DNA of 64,000 nt from Mycolicibacterium holsaticum DSM 44478 = JCM 12374. GTDB taxonomy: Bacteria > Actinomycetota > Actinomycetes > Mycobacteriales > Mycobacteriaceae. Below, in pieces: positions 16,483-25,428 of this stretch. The stretch covers positions 372,001-436,000 of the forward strand of contig NZ_CP080998.1 of the NCBI RefSeq assembly GCF_019645835.1, given 5' to 3'. Below the pieces are notes generated by a model, which saw only the letters and a list, made by a program, of their open reading frames with translations, did not search any database and had not been told where the DNA came from. The position numbers and the translations under genes are program-made. How positions within the stretch are numbered: the stretch's first letter is position 1; each line of letters opens with the position of its first letter.

Positions 16483-17078
16483 GCGACGCAGGCAATACCG
16501 ATGCGGCCCAGAACGCATGGCCGGCGATGTTGACGTGGCAGGCCCACGATGTGGCGCGCATGGAGTCGGTGCGGGTGCAGCTGGCCGGCAACCGGATCAA
16601 GGCCTACGGCCGGATCGTTTCGGCTGCGACCGCGTCGCATCCGGCGTTCTCCGCGTCCTACAACCTGGTGACCGACGAGGCCGGAGCAACGAACCGGCTC
16701 TCGCTCACCGTCACCCTCGCCGAGCGGGAACGCCAGCTGTCGATCGCCCGTGACGACGAGAACATGTGGCTGGTGCAGGACCACACCGGCCAGTCGACCC
16801 GCTCTGCCTTCGACGGCGCACTCGACGTCGACGTGGTCTTCAGCCCGTTCTTCAACGCCCTGCCGATCCGGCGCACCGGGCTGCATCAGCGCTCGGACTC
16901 GGTGACCTGCCCGGTGGTCTACGTGCGGCTGCCGGAGGTCTCGGTGGCCACCGCGATGATCAGCTACAGCAGCGCGGCCGACGGGATCAAACTGCACTCG
17001 CCGGTCGCCGACACCACGATCACCGTCGACGCCGAGGGCTTCCCCCTCGACTATCCAGGGTTGGCAGAGCGAATCTGA
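16479..17078 (+). CDS. Putative glycolipid-binding protein (Rv3755c-like)
   Basis: A 199-residue protein with the putative glycolipid-binding fold (DUF1089 type): [18 protein letters not shown] at the start and [11 protein letters not shown] and [13 protein letters not shown] near the end. There is no signal peptide. GTG 16479 overlaps the proZ TGA (GTGA), so it is translationally coupled to the transporter, an arrangement also recalled for M. tuberculosis. The biochemical role is unknown. Its 3' end overlaps that of tyrA by 59 bases on the other strand. Confidence 0.8.
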   Translation: MSDAGNTDAAQNAWPAMLTWQAHDVARMESVRVQLAGNRIKAYGRIVSAATASHPAFSASYNLVTDEAGATNRLSLTVTLAERERQLSIARDDENMWLVQDHTGQSTRSAFDGALDVDVVFSPFFNALPIRRTGLHQRSDSVTCPVVYVRLPEVSVATAMISYSSAADGIKLHSPVADTTITVDAEGFPLDYPGLAERI

Positions 17079-18018
17079 TCACCGCCCCTGCGCGGCCCGC
17101 GGCGGCGAGTTCCTCACGCCAGCGCTCTTCCCCGATGGCGATCGTCACGATCTCGGGCCTGCCGAAGCTGTCGTAGCGCACCCGGGCGGCGTGACCGGCG
17201 TCGACCAGATCGCTCAGCGGGTTCTTGGCGACCAGCGCGTCGCGGGCATGGCTCAGCAGCTCCAGCGTGCGGTCCAGCACCGGAACCAGCTGTTCGGCGT
17301 TGGCCTCACACATCGCCCGCACCAGGTCCGGCGCGGTGGCCGCGACGCGGGTGCCGTCCCGAAACGACCCGGCGGCCAGCGCGAACGCCAGCGGAACCTC
17401 ACCCGCCGTGACGGCGAGCGCCTCCGCGAGCAGATGCGGCAGATGCGAGATCGTGGCGGCCGCCGCATCGTGTTCGTCCGAACGGGCGGGTACGACGAAC
17501 GCGCCGCAGTCCAGCGCCAGCTCCATCACCTGGGCCCAGACGTCGGGCCGGACGTGGTCGTCCACGCTGATCACCCACGGCGCGTCGACGAACATCCTGG
17601 CGTCGCCGGCCGCCCAGCCCGAGTGCGCAGTGCCGGCCATCGGGTGGCCGCCGACGAAGCGGTCGAGCAGCCCGAAAGATTGGACCTCTTGCAGCACAGC
17701 ACTTTTCACGCTGGTGACGTCGGTCAGCGGGCACTCGGGAGCGGTCTCGGTGACGTGGCCCAACATCTGCGGCAGCGCAGGCATCGGAACGGCCAGCACG
17801 ATGAGCGCCTTGCTGTCAGACGCCCGGGCCAGCGCCGCGTCGATGTCGTCGGTGGCGTCGTAGCCGTCGGCGCTGGCGGCCGCGACGGCCTCCACCGAGC
17901 GGTTGTAGCCGAAAACCTCCCGCCCGGCGGCCGCGGCGGCGCGCATCACCGAGCCGCCGATCAATCCCAGGCCGACCACGCATACCGGCGCTTTCGTCAC
18001 CTGTTCAGGTTGGCACAT
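17020..18018 (-). CDS. tyrA: Prephenate dehydrogenase TyrA
   Basis: A 332-residue TyrA. The NAD site is [16 protein letters not shown] (GxGxxG) and the active site segment is [23 protein letters not shown] with the catalytic His. A later [14 protein letters not shown] segment carries the second His. It converts prephenate to 4-hydroxyphenylpyruvate for tyrosine synthesis. ATG 18018 gives six extra residues before the GTG at 18000; either could be used. The last ~20 codons, Arg-rich, overlap the convergent gene. Confidence 0.88.
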   Translation of the reverse strand: MCQPEQVTKAPVCVVGLGLIGGSVMRAAAAAGREVFGYNRSVEAVAAASADGYDATDDIDAALARASDSKALIVLAVPMPALPQMLGHVTETAPECPLTDVTSVKSAVLQEVQSFGLLDRFVGGHPMAGTAHSGWAAGDARMFVDAPWVISVDDHVRPDVWAQVMELALDCGAFVVPARSDEHDAAAATISHLPHLLAEALAVTAGEVPLAFALAAGSFRDGTRVAATAPDLVRAMCEANAEQLVPVLDRTLELLSHARDALVAKNPLSDLVDAGHAARVRYDSFGRPEIVTIAIGEERWREELAAAGRAGAVIRFALPTLDSRGGSPRRRR

Positions 18019-18094
18019 CTCGTGGCATCGCCCGACGTCAGGCTCCAGGTGCTCTCCTGGTAAATGGCCTGGTCGGCGACTACCGTAAGCCGAC

Positions 18095-18613
18095 ATGGGA
18101 GCACAGCGTGCGCCGGCACGAGAGCAAACCGATACGCCGGACGGCTTCGGTGTCGCGGTCGTGCGTGAAGACGGTAAGTGGCGTTGCGCACCGATGCGTC
18201 GAGCGGCTCTGACGAGCTTATCCGCCGCCGAGACCGAACTTCGCGAATTGCGCAGCGCCGGAGCGGTCTTCGGGTTGCTGGACGTCGACGACGAATTCTT
18301 CGTGATCGTCCGGCCCGCCCCGGCAGGCACGCGGCTGCTGTTGTCGGACGCCACCGCCGCGCTGGACTATGACATCGCCGCCGAGGTGCTCGAGGAGCTG
18401 GACGCCGACATCGGCCCGGAGGACCTCGACGAAGCCGAACCCTTCGAGGAAGGCGACCTGGGCCTGCTGTCCGACGTCGGCCTCCCCGACGGGGTGCTCG
18501 GGGTGATCCTCGACGAGACCGACCTGTACGCCGACGAGCAGCTGGGCCGGATCGCCCGCGAGATGGGCTTCGCCGATGAGCTGTCGAAGGTGCTCGACCG
18601 CCTGGGCCGATGA
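18095..18613 (+). CDS. tRNA adenosine deaminase-associated protein
   Basis: A 172-residue acidic protein (long Asp/Glu run around [22 protein letters not shown]). It contains [15 protein letters not shown] near the start and [21 protein letters not shown] at the end. It always accompanies tadA in actinobacteria and is named for that; a direct role in deamination is not shown. It lies 54 bases upstream of the tadA start. Confidence 0.82.
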   Translation: MGAQRAPAREQTDTPDGFGVAVVREDGKWRCAPMRRAALTSLSAAETELRELRSAGAVFGLLDVDDEFFVIVRPAPAGTRLLLSDATAALDYDIAAEVLEELDADIGPEDLDEAEPFEEGDLGLLSDVGLPDGVLGVILDETDLYADEQLGRIAREMGFADELSKVLDRLGR

Positions 18614-18617
18614 CGTG

Positions 18618-18668
18618 CGATTTGTGTGCGTTTTGTTGCGCGTACCGCTCGTAAGCGCACACAAATCG
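18618..18668. repeat. 13-bp perfect inverted repeat overlapping the tadA start
   Basis: CGATTTGTGTGCG (18618-18630) and CGCACACAAATCG (18656-18668) are perfect complements around a 25-nt spacer. The right arm ends on the G of the tadA GTG. If transcribed, a hairpin would hide the tadA initiation region. Confidence 0.75.
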
Positions 18669-19144
18669 TGAGGACGACGGACGAAGAGCTCATCCGCGCC
18701 GCGCTCGATGCCGCGCGCGGTGCGGGACCCCGTGACGTGCCGATCGGCGCGGTGATCATCGGGCCCGACGGCGCCGAGTTGGCCCGCGCCGCCAACGCCC
18801 GCGAAGCGCTGGGTGACCCGACCGCGCACGCCGAGATCGTCGCGATGCGGGCCGCCGCGGCTGCCCTCGGCGACGGCTGGCGGCTGGCGGGCACCACGCT
18901 CGCGGTCACCGTCGAGCCCTGCACGATGTGCGCGGGAGCGCTGGTCATGGCGCGGGTGGCGCGGCTGGTGTTCGGGGCCTGGGAACCGAAGACGGGGGCG
19001 GCGGGCTCATTGTGGGACGTGGTCCGCGACCGGCGGTTGACGCATCGCGTGCAGGTGCGCGGCGGGGTGTTGGCCGAGGAGTGCGCCGCGCCGCTCGAGC
19101 AGTTCTTCGCTGGGCAGCGATTCGGGCGTGAAAACTTTCGCTGA
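18668..19144 (+). CDS. tadA: tRNA-specific adenosine deaminase TadA
   Basis: A 158-residue cytidine-deaminase-fold enzyme. The active site is DPTAHAEIVAMRA (HAE) with zinc ligands in VTVEPCTMCAGALV (PCxxC). It deaminates A34 to inosine in tRNA-Arg(ACG), whose gene is at 4184. GTG 18668 is chosen over an upstream start because the extra upstream codons lie in an inverted repeat and are rich in Arg, unlike the family. No clear ribosome binding site is free outside the hairpin. Confidence 0.92.
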   Translation: MRTTDEELIRAALDAARGAGPRDVPIGAVIIGPDGAELARAANAREALGDPTAHAEIVAMRAAAAALGDGWRLAGTTLAVTVEPCTMCAGALVMARVARLVFGAWEPKTGAAGSLWDVVRDRRLTHRVQVRGGVLAEECAAPLEQFFAGQRFGRENFR

Positions 19145-19211
19145 GCGAAAGAAATCACACCCAAGCCGCCGCATTTGGGCTGTCGGTGCGCTGGTCGGTA
19201 AGCTGCAACGC

Positions 19212-19299
19212 GGTGGCGTGTCCGAGCGGCCTAAGGAGCACGCCTCGAAAGCGTGTGACGGGTAACCCCCGTCCGAGGGTTCAAATCCCTCCGCCACCG
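19212..19299 (+). tRNA. tRNA-Ser(CGA)
   Basis: An 88-nt class II tRNA. The acceptor GGTGGCG (19212-19218) pairs with CGCCACC (19292-19298), discriminator G. The anticodon loop CTCGAAA gives CGA (Ser TCG). The variable arm GACGGGTAACCCCCGTC and T loop GGTTCAAATCC are normal. Confidence 0.96.
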
Positions 19300-19435
19300 C
19301 CAACGCCCTCCCCAGCGCCGACCGGACGGAAACCGTACTTATCGGCGGGTGTGGGGAAGGCCCGCTATTGTCTGAAACGTCACTAAAGAAGGGTCAGGGC
19401 GACCACGGTGACCAACGTGGGAGGCCTGGTTACTG

Positions 19436-20650
19436 GTGCGTGCGCTTTACGACCCCGAGTCAGCGGGTGGCGATGTGATTTCGACGGGCGGCAGCAGCCG
19501 GCCATTCTCAGTGCTCCTCGTCGAGGACGACCGAGCTGACGCGGTGTTGGTCCAGGAACTGGTCAGCGACGCCGACGCCGCGATTCGAATGACGTGGGCC
19601 AAATCGATCGAACAGGCCGAGCAGGAACTTGTCGTCGGCCGGCCCGACTGCGTGCTGCTGGACCTGAACCTGCCTGACGCCGAGGGCATCAAGGCGTTGG
19701 ACCGGATCGCCAAACACGACGCCACGCTGCCGATCGTCGTGCTGACCGGCCTGAACGACGAACACTTCGGGGTGTCCGCGCTGGCCGCCGGCGCCCAGGA
19801 CTATCTGGTCAAGGGCCGGGTCGAACCCGAGGCGTTGCACCGCGCGCTGCTCTATGCGATGGAACGCAAACGCGCCGAGTTGACCGCCGTCGAACTGCAC
19901 GCCAGCGAGCTGCGGGCCGAGGAGAACGCCCGGCTGGAGCGCGGCCTGCTGCCCTCACCGCTGTTATCGGACCAACCCGGGGTCGACATCGTCGCCCAGT
20001 ACCGACCCAGCCGTCAGCACGCCCTGCTCGGCGGCGACTTCTACGACTTCATCCAGACCCCGGACCGCACCGTGCACGTCATGGTCGGCGACGTGGCCGG
20101 GCACGGCCCCGACGAGGCCGCCCTGGGCGTGGCGCTGCGGATCGGTTGGCGCGCGTTGACCTTCGCCGGGCTGCGCGGCAACAGACGGATGCGTGAACTC
20201 GAACGAATTCTGAGCACCGAACGGCCCGGTTCCAGCATCTTCGCCACCGTGGTGTCGGTCGCGATGGAACCTGACGGGTTGGGCTACGACGTGGTGTCGG
20301 CCGGCCACCCCGGCATGTTGCTGCACGGGCCGGGCACGGTGGAGTGGATCCAGCCCGAGTGCGGACCCGCGCTGGGGCTCAACGGTTACGAATGGCCGCT
20401 GAACCGCTACCAACTGCCCGACGGCCACGGTCTGGTGCTGCTCACCGACGGCCTGTTCGAGGGCCGCTCCGGGCGCGGCCGAGAGCGCCTCGGCGAAGAA
20501 GGGCTGCTCGAGCTGGCGCGGGGCTACGCACATCTGCCGCCCGCCGAGTTCGTCAGCGCGCTGATCGACGACGTCGAGCAGCGCGCGCAGTCCGTCGGCG
20601 GCATCAGCGACGACATCGCGGTCGTACGGGTCGCGCGAACGGCTAGCTGA
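19436..20650 (+). CDS. Response regulator with PP2C/SpoIIE-type phosphatase output (RsbU/RssB-like)
   Basis: A 404-residue protein. The receiver domain covers about residues 20-140, with phospho-acceptor Asp76 (VLLDLNLPDA). A short coiled linker follows (RKRAELTAVELHASELRAEENARLERGLLP). The C-terminal PPM domain shows LLGGDFYDF, VGDVAGHGPDEAAL, SAGHPGMLL, LLTDGLFEGRS and SDDIAVVRV, so the metal-binding Asp residues are all present. It probably dephosphorylates a Ser/Thr-phosphorylated anti-anti-sigma protein when phosphorylated on Asp76. GTG 19436 is the likely start. Its TGA overlaps the ATG of the kinase gene. Confidence 0.88.
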   Translation: MRALYDPESAGGDVISTGGSSRPFSVLLVEDDRADAVLVQELVSDADAAIRMTWAKSIEQAEQELVVGRPDCVLLDLNLPDAEGIKALDRIAKHDATLPIVVLTGLNDEHFGVSALAAGAQDYLVKGRVEPEALHRALLYAMERKRAELTAVELHASELRAEENARLERGLLPSPLLSDQPGVDIVAQYRPSRQHALLGGDFYDFIQTPDRTVHVMVGDVAGHGPDEAALGVALRIGWRALTFAGLRGNRRMRELERILSTERPGSSIFATVVSVAMEPDGLGYDVVSAGHPGMLLHGPGTVEWIQPECGPALGLNGYEWPLNRYQLPDGHGLVLLTDGLFEGRSGRGRERLGEEGLLELARGYAHLPPAEFVSALIDDVEQRAQSVGGISDDIAVVRVARTAS

Positions 20651-22221
20651 TGAGATGGCAGCCGACGGTGCAGGGCTGGCAGAACCTGGTGCTGTCGATC
20701 ATGGGCATCGTGGTACTCGGCGGGGCGATCGGCGTTGTGCTGCTGCTCGACCGCACTGACGACGCATCGTGGCGACTGACCGACGAGATCCAACCCGCAC
20801 GCATCGCGGCCTACCAGTTGCAGGCCGCGCTGCGCGATCAGGAAACCGCGGTGCGCGGCTACACCATCGCGGCCAACCCCCAGTTCCTCGACCCGTACTA
20901 CACCGGGCAGAACGCTGAATTCGCTGCAGCACAAGACATTCGCCGATATTTGGGGAACCGCGCCGAACTTCTCGCCGATCTCGATGCTGTCGAACAGGCC
21001 GCGGCGGCGTGGCGGTCGTCGTATGTAGAGCCGCTCATCAACAGCGTGCGGCCCGGCGCGCTGAACGTGCCCGACACCGTGTTGGCCGAGGGCGGCAAGG
21101 CGCAGTTCGACGCGCTTCGAGGGTTGTTCGACGTGCAGAACCAGCATTTGGCCGAGACCCGGCAAGCGGCCGTCGACCGCATCGAGCAGATGCAGATGTG
21201 GCGCGACGGAATCCTGCTCGCCGTGGTCGCGGCGATCCTGCTGACCGTCATCGTGCTGGCACTTTTGGTGCGCGCGGCGGTCACCCGTCCGCTGGACGCG
21301 CTCGCGCGCTCGTGCCGGGTCATCACCAGCGGCAACTTCGACGAGAAGATCGTGCCGCGCGGGCCCAGGGACATCCGTGCCATCGCGTCGGACGTCGAGG
21401 ACATGCGCCAGCGGATCATCGCCGAACTCGACACCACCCGCTCGGCCCGCACGCAGCTGGCAGAGCAGGCCCTCGACCTGCAGCGGTCCAACGCCGAACT
21501 CGAGCAGTTTGCCTACGTCGCGTCACACGATCTGCAGGAGCCGCTGCGCAAGGTGGCCGCGTTCTGCCAGCTGCTGGAAAAGCGCTACCGCGACAAGCTC
21601 GACGAACGCGGCATGGAGTACATCGGGTTCGCCGTCGACGGCGCCAAACGGATGCAGGTCCTGATCAACGATCTGCTCACGTTCTCGCGGGTGGGCCGGC
21701 TCAACGCGACATCCGATGTGGTCGAGTTGAGCGATACGTTGGACGTCGCGCTCGGCAACCTGTCCACCATCATCGAGGAATCCGGGGCCCAGATCGAGCG
21801 TCGGGGACAGCCGCTTCCGCGGGTCACCGGGGACCCGACGCTGTTGACGATGCTGTGGCAGAACCTGATCGGCAACGCGGTGAAGTTTCACCGTGAAGGG
21901 CTGACGCCGCGCATCATCGTCGAGTGTGAAGTGGGTGCAGGCGACCGGGACGACACCTGGCTGATCACGGTCACCGACAACGGGATCGGTATCCCAGAGG
22001 AATTCGCGGACAAGGTGTTCGTGATCTTCCAGCGCCTGCACGGCCGCGACGTCTACACCGGAACCGGCATCGGGCTCGCGTTGTGCAAGAAGATCGTCGA
22101 ACACCATGGCGGCAGCATCTGGATCGACACCTCCTTCACCGGCGGCACGCGATTTCGCTTCACCATCCCCGTCGCTGTAGACGAACCCGTCGCAGCCAGC
22201 ATGGAAGGATCCACCCAATGA
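20650..22221 (+). CDS. CHASE3-HAMP sensor histidine kinase
   Basis: A 523-residue membrane kinase. Membrane segments lie at about residues 13-35 and 185-208; between them is a CHASE3-type sensor (QAALRDQETAVRGYTIAANP). HAMP follows (VTRPLDALARSCRVI). The dimerisation box carries His293 (AYVASHDLQEPLRK), and the ATPase has N box LWQNLIGNAVKFH and G boxes DNGIGIPEEFAD and GTGIGLALCKKIVEHHGG. The phytochrome-like H box suits the single-domain receiver encoded next. Operon with the flanking regulators (TGATG and ATGA overlaps). Confidence 0.92.
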   Translation: MRWQPTVQGWQNLVLSIMGIVVLGGAIGVVLLLDRTDDASWRLTDEIQPARIAAYQLQAALRDQETAVRGYTIAANPQFLDPYYTGQNAEFAAAQDIRRYLGNRAELLADLDAVEQAAAAWRSSYVEPLINSVRPGALNVPDTVLAEGGKAQFDALRGLFDVQNQHLAETRQAAVDRIEQMQMWRDGILLAVVAAILLTVIVLALLVRAAVTRPLDALARSCRVITSGNFDEKIVPRGPRDIRAIASDVEDMRQRIIAELDTTRSARTQLAEQALDLQRSNAELEQFAYVASHDLQEPLRKVAAFCQLLEKRYRDKLDERGMEYIGFAVDGAKRMQVLINDLLTFSRVGRLNATSDVVELSDTLDVALGNLSTIIEESGAQIERRGQPLPRVTGDPTLLTMLWQNLIGNAVKFHREGLTPRIIVECEVGAGDRDDTWLITVTDNGIGIPEEFADKVFVIFQRLHGRDVYTGTGIGLALCKKIVEHHGGSIWIDTSFTGGTRFRFTIPVAVDEPVAASMEGSTQ

Positions 22222-22661
22222 CCACCGAAGACGGTCGCGCCATCGACGTGCTGCTGATCGAGGACGATCCGGGTGACGAGCTGATCACCCGAGAAGCGTT
22301 CGAGCACAACAAGATCAAGAACAATCTGCACGTCGCGCACGACGGCGAAGAGGGGCTGAACTTCCTCTACCGCCGCGCCCCCTACCAGGACGTGCCGCGG
22401 CCGGACCTCATCCTGCTGGATCTGAACCTGCCCAAATACGACGGTCGCCAGCTGCTGCAGACCATCAAGTCCGACCCTGACCTCAGCCACATCCCGGTCG
22501 TCATCCTCACCACGTCCTCCGCGGAAGAGGACATCCTGCGCAGCTACAAGCTGCACGCCAACGCCTACGTCACCAAGCCCGTCGACCTGGACCAGTTCAT
22601 GAACGCGGTGCGCCAGATCGACGAGTTCTTCGTTCAGGTGGTGCGGCTGCCCGGCCGCTGA
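22218..22661 (+). CDS. Single-domain response regulator (Rcp1-like)
   Basis: A 147-residue receiver without an output domain. Acidic pocket LIEDDPGDE, phospho-acceptor Asp68 (LILLDLNLPKYDG), Thr in VILTTSSAEED and Lys in YVTKPVDLDQF. Rcp1-type proteins carry phosphate from phytochrome-like kinases to other partners. The start overlaps the kinase stop (ATGA). Its 3' end overlaps the convergent anti-sigma gene by 28 bases. Confidence 0.9.
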   Translation: MTTEDGRAIDVLLIEDDPGDELITREAFEHNKIKNNLHVAHDGEEGLNFLYRRAPYQDVPRPDLILLDLNLPKYDGRQLLQTIKSDPDLSHIPVVILTTSSAEEDILRSYKLHANAYVTKPVDLDQFMNAVRQIDEFFVQVVRLPGR

Positions 22662-23137
22662 CCGTCCCCGCCGACCGCGGCCAGCGCGAAGGTGATGCGC
22701 ACCGTCGTGCCCGCCGATGTGCGCTCGAGGTCGACGTCATCGCTGAGCGCCGACATGATCGCAAGGCCCCGGCCGCGGGTGGTCGGCTGGCTGGGCGGGG
22801 CGCGCCAGGTGCCGAAGTCTGCGACGCAGATCGCAACCTGCCAGCCGGACGAATCGGGCTCGACCGAGGCCTCGACCTCGATCAGGCCGGGTGGGCCGTC
22901 GCGGTACGCATGCTCGATGCAGTTGCTGCAGGCTTCGTTGACGGCGAGCACGATGTCGGCGGCAGCAGCCCCCGACACCAGCGGCTCGAGCCAACTCGAC
23001 ACGCGACGACGGATCTCGGCCAGTTGATCCGCGGTTGCCGGCACTTCCATCCGCAGTGGATCCGGCCGCCGACGCTGCGCCTCGATGCCCACGCCCGTGG
23101 TTGTACCCGTCTTGGACCGATAACTCACGTAGGCCAC
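22634..23137 (-). CDS. RsbW-like anti-sigma factor / ATP-binding serine kinase
   Basis: A 167-residue HATPase_c_2 protein. N box VNEACSNCIEHAYRDG, G1 box VADFGTWRAPP (DxGxW) and G2 box TTRGRGLAIMSALSD are present. Such proteins bind a sigma factor and phosphorylate an STAS antagonist, which the PP2C protein of the same cluster would reverse. No sigma factor or STAS protein is encoded in this window, so its partners are elsewhere. It converges on the receiver gene and diverges from proS. Confidence 0.85.
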   Translation of the reverse strand: MAYVSYRSKTGTTTGVGIEAQRRRPDPLRMEVPATADQLAEIRRRVSSWLEPLVSGAAAADIVLAVNEACSNCIEHAYRDGPPGLIEVEASVEPDSSGWQVAICVADFGTWRAPPSQPTTRGRGLAIMSALSDDVDLERTSAGTTVRITFALAAVGGDGQRPGSRTT

Positions 23138-23201
23138 GCGTACGCTGTCGATCTCGACACTGCAAACCCCGAAAAATACCGACGACGGAAGAGCAAACCA
23201 G

Positions 23202-24608
23202 ATGCCGGTGCTGACGCCTGCGGCCGACGACTTCCCCCGCTGGTATCAGGACGTGCTGACCAAGGCCAAGCTGGCGGAGAACGGTCCGGCGCGCGGAACC
23301 ATGGTGATCCGGCCCAACGGCTACGCGATCTGGGAACGGATGCAGGCCGAGATCGACGCGCGGATCAAGGCGGCAGGCGCGCAGAACGCCTACTTCCCGC
23401 TGCTGATCCCGATGAGCTTCTTCGAACGCGAAGCCGAGCACGTCGAAGGCTTCTCGCCCGAGCTGGCCGTCGTCACCCACGGCGGCGGCAAGGAGCTGGC
23501 CGAGCCGCTGGCGATCCGCCCGACCAGTGAAGCCGTGATCGGTGAGTACATGGCCAAGTGGGTCGACAGCTACCGCGACCTGCCGCTGCTGCTCAACCAG
23601 TGGGCCAACGTCGTGCGGTGGGAACTGCGGCCGCGAACTTTCTTGCGTACCACCGAGTTTCTGTGGCAGGAAGGTCACACCGCGCACGCACACGAACACG
23701 ACGCGCGCGACTACGCCCGCACCATCCTGCGCGACGTGTACCACGACTTCCTGCGCAATGTGCTGGCCGTGCCCGTGCTCGTGGGGCGCAAGACCGCCAG
23801 GGAGCGCTTCGCCGGGGCGGCGAACACGATGACGTGCGAGGGCATCATGCGCGACGGCAAGGCGCTGCAGATGGCCACCTCGCACGAACTCGGGCAGCGC
23901 TTCAGCCGGGCCTTCAACATCACTTACGCCAGCGCGACCGGCTCCACCGAGCTGTGCTGGACCACCTCATGGGGTGCGTCGACGCGAATGCTGGGCGGCC
24001 TGATCATGTGCCACGGCGACGACCACGGGCTCGTCGTCCCACCGGCGCTGGCACCGGTGCAGGTCGCGGTCGTGGTGGTCAAGGACATCGACGGCGCGGT
24101 CACCCGGGCCGGTTCGGCGCTGGCGGAGCGGCTGCGGGCCGCCGGGGCGCGGGTGAGGCTGGACGCCGACGTCGAGCAGGCGTTCGGCTGGCGTGCCACC
24201 GACTGGGATCTGCAGGGCGTGCCGATCCGCGTCGAACTCGGCCCCCGCGACCTCGACGGCAACGCGGCGGTGCTCTACCGGCGCGACACCCGCGAGAAGA
24301 CCACGGTGGGCCTCGACGGCGTCGTCGACGCGGTGCTGCGGTTGCTCGGGGACATCCAGCAGAACATGCTCGCGGCGGCCGGCGCCCGCACCGAGGCGCG
24401 GATCACCGACTGCGCGACCCTCGACGAGGCGCGCGAGGCCGCGCAGACCGGCGTCGCCCGGGTGCCATGGGAGGTGGTCGGTCCCGGCGGCGAAGAGGAT
24501 CTGGCCGCTTCGGGTGTGACGGTCCGGTGCCTGCAACGTGAGGACGGGTCACTGCCCGACGCGGATGACGACGCAGGCGCGCTGGCCTACGCCGCGCGCG
24601 CCTACTGA
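23202..24608 (+). CDS. proS: Prolyl-tRNA synthetase, archaeal/eukaryotic-like (ProS type 3)
   Basis: A 468-residue class II synthetase. Motif 1 region AYFPLLIPMSFFEREAEHVE, motif 2 RTTEFLWQEGHTAHA and motif 3 GASTRMLGGLIMCHGDDHG are visible, followed by the anticodon-binding domain (VAVVVVKDID...) and a terminal Tyr (AARAY). It lacks the insertion domain of the bacterial ProRS (about 570-580 residues, as in M. tuberculosis Rv2845c), which places it in the archaeal/eukaryotic type. It would charge tRNA-Pro. ATG 23202 follows GGAAGAG. Whether a bacterial-type proS also exists in the genome cannot be seen here. Confidence 0.92.
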   Translation: MPVLTPAADDFPRWYQDVLTKAKLAENGPARGTMVIRPNGYAIWERMQAEIDARIKAAGAQNAYFPLLIPMSFFEREAEHVEGFSPELAVVTHGGGKELAEPLAIRPTSEAVIGEYMAKWVDSYRDLPLLLNQWANVVRWELRPRTFLRTTEFLWQEGHTAHAHEHDARDYARTILRDVYHDFLRNVLAVPVLVGRKTARERFAGAANTMTCEGIMRDGKALQMATSHELGQRFSRAFNITYASATGSTELCWTTSWGASTRMLGGLIMCHGDDHGLVVPPALAPVQVAVVVVKDIDGAVTRAGSALAERLRAAGARVRLDADVEQAFGWRATDWDLQGVPIRVELGPRDLDGNAAVLYRRDTREKTTVGLDGVVDAVLRLLGDIQQNMLAAAGARTEARITDCATLDEAREAAQTGVARVPWEVVGPGGEEDLAASGVTVRCLQREDGSLPDADDDAGALAYAARAY

Positions 24609-24611
24609 GCG

Positions 24612-24977
24612 TTAGAACGCCGCGCTGTAGTCAGAGGTCCACGCCCCGCCGACGCAGCTGAGCGGAACTCCGTCGGGTGACTGTGCGACGCCCTGGTCTT
24701 CCCCGCACGGCAGCCGGATCGGCCGCACACCCACCAACGGCGGCGACGCCACCCAGGTGCGTTCCGCGCTGCACGCGAGCGTGTTGCCCGCGGCGTCCAT
24801 GCCGAAGTTGTAGCGGGTGTTCTGTACGCAGGCTTGCCCCTCCACGGCGGTGTGATCGACGTACGGCACGCAACCGGCGCCGTCGCACACCTGCGGTAGT
24901 GCCGGTGCCGTCGCCGCGGTCATCAACGGTGCCGCCACGAACCCGCACGCCATCGCCACTGCAGCCATCAGCTTCAT
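24612..24977 (-). CDS. Small secreted protein, Cys-rich, unknown
   Basis: A 121-residue exported protein with signal peptide MKLMAAVAMACGFVAAPLMTAATA. The mature part has six Cys (VCDGAGCVPY, ACVQNT, ACSAER, LPCGED, LSCVGG), probably forming disulfides. ATG 24977 begins the signal peptide. The ends of this gene and proS are three bases apart. No family was recognised with confidence. Confidence 0.72.
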   Translation of the reverse strand: MKLMAAVAMACGFVAAPLMTAATAPALPQVCDGAGCVPYVDHTAVEGQACVQNTRYNFGMDAAGNTLACSAERTWVASPPLVGVRPIRLPCGEDQGVAQSPDGVPLSCVGGAWTSDYSAAF

Positions 24978-25032
24978 GGGTTTAGCGTATGTGCAGCACA
25001 CAGTCGGGGGGAACGGAATAGGCTCACTACCC

Positions 25033-25377
25033 ATGAAGTTCGCCATTGCCGCCATCGCCACCGCGGGAGCCGCTGCCGCGATGGTCGTTGTGCCTGTCGC
25101 CAACGCCGACGCCGTCGCGTATCTCGTCAACGTGCACGTGCGGCCGGGGTACAACTTTCCCAACGCCGATGCCGCCATCGGCTACGGCAACACCATCTGT
25201 GACCGGGTCGCGGCCAAGATGAGCTACGGGGAGCTCGTCGACCAGGTCAAGGCCGACTTCCACACCGCCGACTACTACCAGGGCGCCTACCTGATCAACC
25301 AGGCCGTCAACGAACTGTGCCCCGCGCAGATCTGGCAGCTGCGTCAGTCCGCGGCCGGCTACACGCTGCCGGCCTGA
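25033..25377 (+). CDS. DUF732-type secreted protein
   Basis: A 114-residue exported protein: signal MKFAIAAIATAGAAAAMVVVPVANA, then a small domain with two Cys (GNTICDRVA and NELCPAQIW) and the pattern MSYGELVDQVKAD. This is the DUF732 architecture common in mycobacteria. ATG 25033 starts the signal peptide. It diverges from the preceding secreted gene, starts 56 bp apart. Confidence 0.8.
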   Translation: MKFAIAAIATAGAAAAMVVVPVANADAVAYLVNVHVRPGYNFPNADAAIGYGNTICDRVAAKMSYGELVDQVKADFHTADYYQGAYLINQAVNELCPAQIWQLRQSAAGYTLPA

Positions 25378-25386
25378 TACGACGAA

Positions 25387-25413
25387 CGGCGGCGCCCCGT
25401 CGGGACGCCGCCG
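25387..25413. terminator. Bidirectional hairpin terminator candidate
   Basis: CGGCGGCG (25387-25394) and CGCCGCCG (25406-25413) form an 8-bp GC stem with an 11-nt loop between two convergent genes, the DUF732 gene and lpqH. No U-tract follows, as is common for mycobacterial terminators. Confidence 0.6.
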
Positions 25414-25428
25414 CCTGGTCGAAAATGC

